Of a stretch of 64,000 bases of DNA, positions 56,537 to 64,000 are shown piece by piece. The position numbers and the translations under genes are program-made. Position 1 is the first letter of the stretch. Each line of letters opens with the position of its first letter. The notes under the pieces are model-generated. The model was not told the DNA's origin and ran no database searches. It worked only from the letters and a program-made list of their open reading frames with translations. The DNA is from Flavivirga algicola (GTDB taxonomy: Bacteria > Bacteroidota > Bacteroidia > Flavobacteriales > Flavobacteriaceae), in contig NZ_JABBHF010000009.1 in NCBI RefSeq assembly GCF_012910715.1, forward strand, positions 124,001-188,000, read 5' to 3'.

Positions 56537-59389
56537 ATGAAAAAAAACAGATTGTCTTTTACATTAAAAAAGTATAAAAAGGTTTCATTATTTGTGTTGT
56601 TCGTATTTTTATACTTTTCATTACAAGCCCAAAGAGGACTACAATATAGTCCAGAAGAAATAGAAATTTGGAGAGCAAGAGCTGGATTGGTTTCTGGACA
56701 ACAGATGTATCACACTAAAGGAGATGTAAGTACAAATAGTCCAGGAGATTGGAGCCGTATTTTGGCAGATGCCAAAAGTTGTGTTAATGATTCCGATAAT
56801 GATCGGTATACTAATTATGATGATAGTCGAGGATTACAAAGCCCTATTACAGAATTAAACTCCCCTTGGGTGCCTAACAATACCTGGCCAGATCGAATCC
56901 CACATATCGACGCGAAAGAACCTCGCCCTGGTATTAGTGGAAATGATTATGCAGCCTTATCTGTAATGCATGCTGGTTTTGTATACTTATTGGCAGGAGG
57001 TGATGATCAAAAAGTTGATGGCATCTCTGGAAGCGAATATGCCCATGCAGTAAAAAACGAATTGGTATGGTATGCCAAAAACCCATGGTTAGATTTTTCT
57101 AATACAAGACGTTGGGTTCCATCCAGGTCAGGAGGGTTTAACGATAGAAACCCAGGGTTTTTTATCGCTTGCTGGCTAAACTCCATGCTGAATGCTTACG
57201 ACTATACCAAATCGAGTAGCGTATACACTTCAACCGATAGGGCAGATATTGAAAAGTGGTTATACCATGCTATGGTTTTTTACCACTCATTAATGTATTC
57301 TGTTATGAGTAGCCCCTTTACAAACTATGAAAGCGGAGATTACGGCAGTGTGACAATTGGTGGGTGGATTGATCGAAAATTAGGCGCGGCATGGGAAGGA
57401 GCTCCATACACATCTTATGGGTTTAACGAATTCTTTGCCAATCGCAGTACTGTAAACTGGAGATTTGCCTCAAGAGCTGCATTATTCTTAAAGGATCATA
57501 CTGTATATGGCAGCAAAGCAAAAGACATTGTAAAGGATGCTCACCGATGGTTTAAGGAATGGGTAATCTATGGTACTTATGCAGATGGGACACACGTAGA
57601 CTTTCATAGAGGCAAACCCTCTCAACCACAAACAGGATTGCAATATGCTACTATAGCCATAGGAGCTGTAGTTGATTTTGCAGATGCCTATGAACGCGTC
57701 ATGCATAATGACCCTTCATTTGAAAGTTTTTATGATTGGAAAGTTGTTTCGGGCTCTGATGAATACAATAAATATTTCCCTGCGGCAACGGAGGAAAGGC
57801 CTTGGAGAAATAGCTTAGTATTTTCTTCAGGATCAAAAGGCTTGGAAACAGTAATAAGTTCCTTGCTTAAACATTTTGACGGAAGTTATGGACGTTCCAG
57901 AAAATGGGGGAACTACCCAATTAATGGACACTCTTATCCTAACGGTGCTTTTGTAAAGATTGTGGAATCTGAAAGATGGGTTTCCTTAGCGAATCTATAT
58001 TACAAAAAATCAGATTGGACAACCATATACACAAGAACCCAAACAGGCACTGTTCCTTACCACTCCAATCCAACCAAAGCGGGCAGCTACGATATTAATC
58101 TGGGTTCATGGGGAAGCCACCCAGGCACTTTATTTATGTTTGGTCAAATGGAAGGGAAAGTATGGCCCTATAGCACTGAAGATCCAGGCCCAAATCCTAA
58201 TCCAGACCCTAATACCCCATTTATTGAAGCAGAAGACCACTATATAGCCTTGGTAAATGCAGGTACACTAGGTGATGTTGCCAGTGTGGAGCAAGTAAAT
58301 TCTTTACTGAGTCAGGAAAAAGGTGTGAAAATTTATGATAGAGGTGACAAACTTAGAATCCCATTTGCTGTAGAAAAAAACGGTTTATACAACATAAACC
58401 TTAGGGTAAGGGTTGGCGATAGACAAAACGCACAAAGTTATCTGCCTAATGGGTATAAGGTACAGATTGATGAAACCTTAAAAACTTATAATGCTATTAA
58501 AGGCATTTCTGAAGAAGATAGTGCTTTTGGAATATCGTATTGGGGATCGTTACAATTTGAAAATATAGAACTTGAAGCAGGAAACCACACGCTGGATGTT
58601 GAGGCATCTCAAGCCTGGGGTATGGTTGACTATCTTGAGGTTGTTAATGTATCAAACACATCAGGTAACTTGGTCTTAGAAGCAGAAGACATATATGAGC
58701 CCGTGATCGACACAGGAACTCATTCATCACCATCTGTAGCTCAAGATACATCCCCTTTGTTAAGCAATCTAAAAGCCGTGAAACTATATGACTTGGGAGA
58801 TGTTATTAATCTAAAACTAGAGGGTATCAATGCAGGAGATTACCAGATAAGAATTCGTGTTCGATCTGGTGATAGAAGCAGAAAAGATTCATATTTTTCT
58901 AATGGATATCAGGTAAAAATAAATAATGTCGAAAGAGCCTTTTTTGGGGATGTCGAAAGTATATCTGAAAGAGATCGCAATTTTGGAATTGCCTATTGGG
59001 GCGATTTAGTTTCTGAAAATAGTGTTTCACTAAGGGCTGGTACTAATTCTATCGAAATAAAGGCTTTGAAAAACTGGGCGTTAGTGGATAAACTAGAACT
59101 TATAGCAAATCCAGATAGTAGAGTAACTGGATTAGTTTTAGATATTACCAAACCGTTCTCGTTATATCCAGTACCTGCAAAAGAATCAATAACCATCAAA
59201 AAACGTAAAGCGGAAGATGTTATAGACGACGTATCTATCTATAACTTTCTGGGAATATTAATATACAGATCCATCGAAGCCTTTGACGTCTCAAAAACGA
59301 TTCATACAGGTAATATGGTTAAAGGTAATTACATCATCAAATTAAGAATTAACGGTCAGGTTATAACAGAACAGTTTATAATAGAATAG
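56537..59389 (+). CDS. Secreted polysaccharide-lyase-like protein (alpha-toroid) with two carbohydrate-binding modules and T9SS tail
   Basis: A 950-aa exported protein. Signal peptide about 1-32; a helical region about 35-560 with lyase-like clusters (YAALSVMHAGFVYLLAGGDD, NPGFFIACWLNSMLNAYDYT, DGTHVDFHRGKPSQPQTGLQ containing a candidate His); two similar beta-sandwich modules (about 570-700 and 710-840, both starting EAED/EAEDIY and holding RVRxGDR); and a C-terminal sorting domain (FSLYPVPAKESITIKKRKA). It may be an alginate- or uronate-lyase relative; the polysaccharide-lyase family was not assigned. Confidence 0.7.
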   Translation: MKKNRLSFTLKKYKKVSLFVLFVFLYFSLQAQRGLQYSPEEIEIWRARAGLVSGQQMYHTKGDVSTNSPGDWSRILADAKSCVNDSDNDRYTNYDDSRGLQSPITELNSPWVPNNTWPDRIPHIDAKEPRPGISGNDYAALSVMHAGFVYLLAGGDDQKVDGISGSEYAHAVKNELVWYAKNPWLDFSNTRRWVPSRSGGFNDRNPGFFIACWLNSMLNAYDYTKSSSVYTSTDRADIEKWLYHAMVFYHSLMYSVMSSPFTNYESGDYGSVTIGGWIDRKLGAAWEGAPYTSYGFNEFFANRSTVNWRFASRAALFLKDHTVYGSKAKDIVKDAHRWFKEWVIYGTYADGTHVDFHRGKPSQPQTGLQYATIAIGAVVDFADAYERVMHNDPSFESFYDWKVVSGSDEYNKYFPAATEERPWRNSLVFSSGSKGLETVISSLLKHFDGSYGRSRKWGNYPINGHSYPNGAFVKIVESERWVSLANLYYKKSDWTTIYTRTQTGTVPYHSNPTKAGSYDINLGSWGSHPGTLFMFGQMEGKVWPYSTEDPGPNPNPDPNTPFIEAEDHYIALVNAGTLGDVASVEQVNSLLSQEKGVKIYDRGDKLRIPFAVEKNGLYNINLRVRVGDRQNAQSYLPNGYKVQIDETLKTYNAIKGISEEDSAFGISYWGSLQFENIELEAGNHTLDVEASQAWGMVDYLEVVNVSNTSGNLVLEAEDIYEPVIDTGTHSSPSVAQDTSPLLSNLKAVKLYDLGDVINLKLEGINAGDYQIRIRVRSGDRSRKDSYFSNGYQVKINNVERAFFGDVESISERDRNFGIAYWGDLVSENSVSLRAGTNSIEIKALKNWALVDKLELIANPDSRVTGLVLDITKPFSLYPVPAKESITIKKRKAEDVIDDVSIYNFLGILIYRSIEAFDVSKTIHTGNMVKGNYIIKLRINGQVITEQFIIE

Positions 59390-59634
59390 GCGGTTTAATT
59401 CTTTTTGGAAAAGAATTATTAAATCAACACAAAAAGTCCTTCTTTATTCTTTAAATACGTTTTTTCAAAAAGGATAAGATTATAAAAGTTTTTTATCTCA
59501 AGAATGCAATAAAAAACTCTATTAGCTTATCTGCTCTCATCATAATTAAAAAGAATACAAGAGGGATTTTTTGTTTAGCTACATAACAATGTTATATGAT
59601 TATTGTTTATCAACTTTTTTAAAAAAAACAGAAA

Positions 59635-61227
59635 ATGTACAAGATTAGCACAAAAGAATATTCCTTTTTGATTACGTGCCTATTTGTCGTCAGCTTTTTA
59701 TTTGCTAATAATCCAAATATAGAAAACACTTGTAATTGCGATTATGTCGTAACGCCCGAAAGTACAGCATACAATGCTTCTGCTGTCAACCCAGGAGAAA
59801 AAATATGTATCGAAGGAGGGCATAGAAAAGAATTACGGTTTGATAACGTAAATGGAACCAAAGACAATCCAATTATTATTAGCAATTGCGATACTAGAGT
59901 GATTATCGAGTCACAAGCTAATTATGGAATACTATTTACAAAAAGCAAACATTTTCATCTATCTGGTACTGGCGCAAATGACACATATGGCATTTATATC
60001 AAGCGAACAAACCTCATGGGAATCAATGTAACTGGATTGTCATCTCATTTTGAGATTAACAATATTGAGATTAGTAATACAGGGTTTGCGGGTATTATAG
60101 CAAAAACTGATCCGAGTTGTGAGAATAAGGATTTACGGTCTTTTGTGATGGAGGAGGTACTATTGCACGATAATTACATTCATGATGTCGAAGGAGAAGG
60201 CATCTATATTGGATATTCCTGGTATCCGTCCAGAGAAGTTACTTGTTCTGGCACTACTACAACTTTTTACCCTCATAGTGTACAAAATGTGGATATCCAT
60301 CATAATACCATCACGCATACTGGATGGGATGGCCTCCAAATAGGATCGGGAGTTGCAAATATTAAAGTGCACCATAATCAAATAGATATGTATGGTTTGG
60401 AAAAACGAAGTGCCCAGGACAACGGCATGCAGATTGGAGCTGGAACTACAGGAGATTGGTACAACAACAAAATCACTAATGGTCAGGGCATTGGCGGAAA
60501 TGGTATCATCGACATAGGTCGGGGTCATTCGACCATTTATAATAACATCATTATAAATACCAAAGGAAACGGGATATATACTAACGATAAAGGCCACATA
60601 GATAGCAATTCATATTATAGAGCTTTCAACAATACCATTGTAAACACGGGATCGCATGGGATTCATTTCTCCATGGCGTTCACCAATAATAGCAATAACT
60701 TGTTGGCCAATAATATTGTCGTTAACCCTAGAAGGCAACCTTTTTCATTTAGCCCATCCCGTGTCAATGCCTCAAACAATTCTCAAGTAAATGATTTAGA
60801 CCAAATTAAATTTACAGATGCTGTAAATGGGGATTATAGTTTAAAAGAGAACTCTCCTGCAATAGACTCAGGAATGAATCTTTCTGGTTTTGGGGTCACT
60901 TTTGATTACGAAGATAAAATTAGAGATATAAACAAGAGCCCGTTTGATCAAGGGGCCTATGAGTATAAGCCTCTTTTAAATATCAATGCTGTTTCATCGA
61001 CAAAAAAGCACTTTAAAATGTACCCGAATCCTGCTTCAGAAAAAATAATTTTTGACCAAGTATCAAAAAAAATAGAAATCATAATATCGACAATAACAGG
61101 TAAAAAACTATTTCAAACAACTTTACTTCCGTTAAGAAAAGATGTGGATATTTCTTCTCTTGACAAAGGCATATATATCATTAGTATAAAAGATGAAAAT
61201 CAGTTTTTTAAACTTATTAAACAATAA
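59635..61227 (+). CDS. Secreted right-handed parallel beta-helix protein with T9SS tail
   Basis: A 530-aa exported protein. Signal peptide about 1-26, an early Cys pair, then a parallel beta-helix rich in short Asn-turn repeats (VQNVDIHHNTITHTGWDGLQ, YNNIIINTKGNGIYTNDKGH) and a C-terminal sorting domain (FKMYPNPASEKIIFDQVSKK). Parallel beta-helices host pectate-, alginate- (PL6/PL31) and chondroitin-type lyases. No catalytic motif is clear, so lyase activity is only likely. Confidence 0.75.
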   Translation: MYKISTKEYSFLITCLFVVSFLFANNPNIENTCNCDYVVTPESTAYNASAVNPGEKICIEGGHRKELRFDNVNGTKDNPIIISNCDTRVIIESQANYGILFTKSKHFHLSGTGANDTYGIYIKRTNLMGINVTGLSSHFEINNIEISNTGFAGIIAKTDPSCENKDLRSFVMEEVLLHDNYIHDVEGEGIYIGYSWYPSREVTCSGTTTTFYPHSVQNVDIHHNTITHTGWDGLQIGSGVANIKVHHNQIDMYGLEKRSAQDNGMQIGAGTTGDWYNNKITNGQGIGGNGIIDIGRGHSTIYNNIIINTKGNGIYTNDKGHIDSNSYYRAFNNTIVNTGSHGIHFSMAFTNNSNNLLANNIVVNPRRQPFSFSPSRVNASNNSQVNDLDQIKFTDAVNGDYSLKENSPAIDSGMNLSGFGVTFDYEDKIRDINKSPFDQGAYEYKPLLNINAVSSTKKHFKMYPNPASEKIIFDQVSKKIEIIISTITGKKLFQTTLLPLRKDVDISSLDKGIYIISIKDENQFFKLIKQ

Positions 61228-61308
61228 TTTCATTATGAATAGATGTGTGATTTTTTTACACGTGTATTCAAGCTCGACAAAGAAATCATAACCCCTAAAA
61301 ATAAAATC

Positions 61309-63873
61309 ATGAAAATCATTAAAATTTCAATTTTTTTATTAATCTACCTAACAACAAAACTTGCAATGTCCTCTACATATTACGTATCCCCTAATGGGAA
61401 TGGTGATGGTAGTTTACAAAACCCTATGGACTTAAATCAAGCTAATACCCTGGCAAAACCAGGAGACATCATTTATCTTTTGGGAGGAACCTATAAGCAG
61501 CAATCCATTTTTCCAGAACAATCGGGTACCAAGGATGCTGTTATTACTTATAAACCCTATCAGTCTGAAATACCAGTTTTAACCCGTATAAATACGGCTA
61601 TAAAATTAGTGAACCGGTCGTACATAATTATTGAAGGAATTCATATCAATGGTGGGAAAGTAGGAGATAAATCCACCGTAAAACATTGGGCTACATTAGA
61701 GAATGCCCATTATTGTACTATTAAAAATGCAAACTTTAAATACTCTAGAGGTTGGCACGGTATTCTTGTGGACAAAGGAAGCTCTTACAATTCATTTCTA
61801 AATAACTATTTTGATTATTGTGGCAGTTGGAGCCATTCACCTAGCGACCCTATTGGAGGAGGAGATGATAGTGGTGATTTGTTTTATCTTAAATGCGGTA
61901 AATACAACTTAATTGAAGGCAATACCATGAAACACGGTGGGCACGATATTTTAGTAGTCGATGCTAGTTTTAACATTATAAGGAAGAATGTTTTTGATGG
62001 CGATTGGAGCGATTGGGGCGGCAGAAAGATAGGAAGTAGAGCTGCATCGTTCTCTGCCAGAGTAAATAAAAACTGTTCTGGAGGAGGAACACTTGAAAAA
62101 GATTCTGGGGGGTTCAATGTCATAGAATATAATATTTTCAAAAATACAGGATGGTTTCCAGATAATATCCAGAACTTGGCTGTAAAGCTATTTGGGGTTA
62201 ATCAGATTTTTAGATTTAACAGGATAGGCAATAATATTGGCAATGGTCTCTCTATGTCTACCAGAGATGAACACCCTTACAGCAGCAAGAATAAGATATA
62301 TAACAATATTATATACAACAACACTTGGAGTGGGGTGTTTTTAAGAGATTTTGAAAAACAAGGCAGGTCCATTTCCAGCAATGTTTTTAAGAATAACATT
62401 TTTTATAACAATGGGTCAGACCCTTACAATAGGAAAGGGACAAAACAAAAGGATAGTGACGTGATTTTTTGGCTAATTTGGTTAAACCAAAAGGATCCCT
62501 TCCGTGACAATAAGATTAACGGCAATATATTTAACAAGACATCTGGAGAGCCTTCAACATTATTTGTAAAAAATGCGGGTAAAAAAGCTTCTATATCTTA
62601 TTATGAAAACGAGCATCCACAATATGTAACTCATAATTATGAGTTTTCCCCAAGTTTCTCAAACGCATCTCCAGATATTGACTCGGATGAAGATTTTTAT
62701 TTAAAAGAAGGGAGCCAGGCCATTGACAAAGGGGAACATCTCACATTTACCGTGAATTCTGGTTCGGGAAAAGTTTTGATCTTAGAAGACTCAGGTTATT
62801 TTTTCGATGGATACGGTATGTTAGCAGGAGATCAAATACAAGTAGGGAACAATGACCCCATATCCATTATAGACATTAATTATGAAAAAAACGAAGTTGT
62901 GCTTTCAAAACAAATAAGTTGGAAATCTGGAGATCCTGTTAATCTAACTTATTATGGAAAAGCCCCTGATATAGGAGCTTACGAGTTCATTAAAACGAAT
63001 ATGCCTAAAATGGAAATTACAGAAACATTGGCTTTTGGAACAGTTACGGTTGGTTCTTCGTCCAGTTTGGACATATCAATCAGGAATATAGGAGAGGAAA
63101 CAGTTATTATTTCGGATATAATAGCGCCTTCAGATTTCAAAGCAGATTGGAGTTTATCCAATATCAACCCTGGAGAAACCAAGAAAATAACAGTGACCTT
63201 TACGCCAACTACATCTAAAACAATCAATAATGTATTGACCATACATTCTAATACCGAAGAATCAATTTATGATATCGATCTTACCGGAACGGGTGTTAAC
63301 CCATCGAGTGTAATTAAGGACGTATTACTCGTTGATACAAGAAGCGCTATTACTATTGCAGAAATAAGCCAAGATAATACCATAGACCTAAAAGGTCTTG
63401 ATGCCTCTAATGTCACCATTAAAGCAGATGTGATTGGTGCATCACGAGTTCATTTTAAATTATCTGGCAAACAGAATCATACTAGGTCTGAAGGTGTCCC
63501 TCCTTACGCATTATTTGGAGATCGTAATGGTATTTTGAAACCCTGGGACGTTGAAGATGGCTCATATCGTTTAAGGATCAAGGCTTATCAAGAAAATTTG
63601 TTGTTAGAGGAAAAGGAAATCGAATTTTCTGTACTAAACACTGCCAGCCATGACGGAGTTCTTGGGCAAAATGAAAAGGACGGGATTCATATTTATCCTA
63701 ATCCAACCAATGGGATTATACATCTTCCACAAGGTAAGTTTTGGAAACTTTTTAATACGTTTGGCACAGAAATACAATCAGGAAGCGCCTCTCAAATTAA
63801 TCTAAACACACTCTCTAATGGTATTTACTATTTACATATTGGTTTTGTAGTAAAGAAAATTATCAAGGAATAG
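61309..63873 (+). CDS. Secreted parallel beta-helix protein with choice-of-anchor D-like domain and T9SS tail
   Basis: An exported 854-aa protein. The ATG at 61309 is preferred because it opens the signal peptide (MKIIKISIFLLIYLTTKLAM). STYYVSPNGNGDGSLQNP begins a beta-helix domain (to about residue 560) typical of PL6-like and related enzymes. Then follow a choice-of-anchor D-type Ig domain (about 570-670, LAFGTVTVGSSSSLDISIRN), a second beta domain and a sorting tail (IHIYPNPTNGIIHLPQGK). It is separated by 81 bp from the other beta-helix gene. Confidence 0.78.
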   Translation: MKIIKISIFLLIYLTTKLAMSSTYYVSPNGNGDGSLQNPMDLNQANTLAKPGDIIYLLGGTYKQQSIFPEQSGTKDAVITYKPYQSEIPVLTRINTAIKLVNRSYIIIEGIHINGGKVGDKSTVKHWATLENAHYCTIKNANFKYSRGWHGILVDKGSSYNSFLNNYFDYCGSWSHSPSDPIGGGDDSGDLFYLKCGKYNLIEGNTMKHGGHDILVVDASFNIIRKNVFDGDWSDWGGRKIGSRAASFSARVNKNCSGGGTLEKDSGGFNVIEYNIFKNTGWFPDNIQNLAVKLFGVNQIFRFNRIGNNIGNGLSMSTRDEHPYSSKNKIYNNIIYNNTWSGVFLRDFEKQGRSISSNVFKNNIFYNNGSDPYNRKGTKQKDSDVIFWLIWLNQKDPFRDNKINGNIFNKTSGEPSTLFVKNAGKKASISYYENEHPQYVTHNYEFSPSFSNASPDIDSDEDFYLKEGSQAIDKGEHLTFTVNSGSGKVLILEDSGYFFDGYGMLAGDQIQVGNNDPISIIDINYEKNEVVLSKQISWKSGDPVNLTYYGKAPDIGAYEFIKTNMPKMEITETLAFGTVTVGSSSSLDISIRNIGEETVIISDIIAPSDFKADWSLSNINPGETKKITVTFTPTTSKTINNVLTIHSNTEESIYDIDLTGTGVNPSSVIKDVLLVDTRSAITIAEISQDNTIDLKGLDASNVTIKADVIGASRVHFKLSGKQNHTRSEGVPPYALFGDRNGILKPWDVEDGSYRLRIKAYQENLLLEEKEIEFSVLNTASHDGVLGQNEKDGIHIYPNPTNGIIHLPQGKFWKLFNTFGTEIQSGSASQINLNTLSNGIYYLHIGFVVKKIIKE

Positions 63874-64000
63874 CTGTTTAATTGCCTATGACCAATAAAC
63901 AGTCTTTCGTAAAAATAGCTACAAGTAACCACATCGTTATACCATTACTTAAAGACCTCATAAGGCAGTCTTTGATTAATTCTATCCTTTAATGTAGTTG

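Noticed and set aside
63888-63992. Small gene at the end of the window
   Set aside because: A 34-codon frame (MTNKQSFVKIATSNHIV...) faintly recalls a GNAT start but stops early; without downstream sequence it cannot be supported.

Overview
The window comes from a low-GC member of the Flavobacteriaceae (Bacteroidetes). The evidence is TAnnTTTG-type -7 promoter boxes, few Shine-Dalgarno sites, five secreted proteins ending in type IX secretion (T9SS) type A sorting tails, and the flavobacterial gene order rplY-pth and pdxA / DUF177-rpmF-fabH-accB-accC. The two extracellular lyase-like genes, a GH5 glycanase and a paired sensor kinase and regulator suggest a polysaccharide-degrading, probably marine, bacterium. 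The genus cannot be fixed from the sequence.

Layout. 0-22 kb is core or soft-core: rplY end, pth, a secreted reprolysin-like metalloprotease, ribF, an HTTM membrane protein, serS, a TPR protein, a GNAT remnant fused in frame to DUF4286, rsmA, mgtE, a 2-hydroxyacid dehydrogenase, small VOC/DUF genes, a TauE/SafE exporter, two amphipathic-helix proteins, a prolyl oligopeptidase and an ABC ATPase. 22-29.7 kb is a candidate RNA-repair module: a WYL regulator fused to a PhyH dioxygenase, two small genes, a long hairpin-rich non-coding stretch with pieces of tRNA, a slipin/SPFH protein, the RNA ligase RtcB and a small membrane protein. Three copies of a 19-bp palindrome, each exactly 16 nt from an AATATTTG box, tie it together. 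29.7-38 kb returns to housekeeping (greA-like, mtgA, FAD oxidase, accC, accB, fabH, rpmF, DUF177, pdxA, ribE). 38.7-42.7 kb has a GH5 enzyme and an SDR.

43-52.7 kb, all on the minus strand, is a second accessory island built round NAD+ and RNA: NAMPT, a small unknown, a short divergent adenylosuccinate-synthetase-like protein, a vWA protein, a coiled-coil protein, Tpt1/KptA, ADP-ribosylglycohydrolase, a macrodomain protein, an RNase Z-like metallo-beta-lactamase protein, DUF4291, PRPP synthetase and a Nudix-wHTH (NrtR-like) regulator. Together these could remove 2'-phosphates or ADP-ribose from RNA or protein and recycle the products (ADP-ribose to ribose-5-P to PRPP, plus nicotinamide, to NMN). 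Three promoters carry paired palindromes in the same register on the -7 box, so the island looks like one NrtR-type regulon.

52.7-63.9 kb holds a LuxR-type response regulator, a beta-propeller sensor kinase and three T9SS-exported proteins (an alpha-toroid lyase-like protein and two parallel beta-helix proteins). Four dispersed palindromic repeats of one family sit between genes; two of them are almost identical. No canonical tRNA, rRNA, CRISPR, IS or phage gene was seen.
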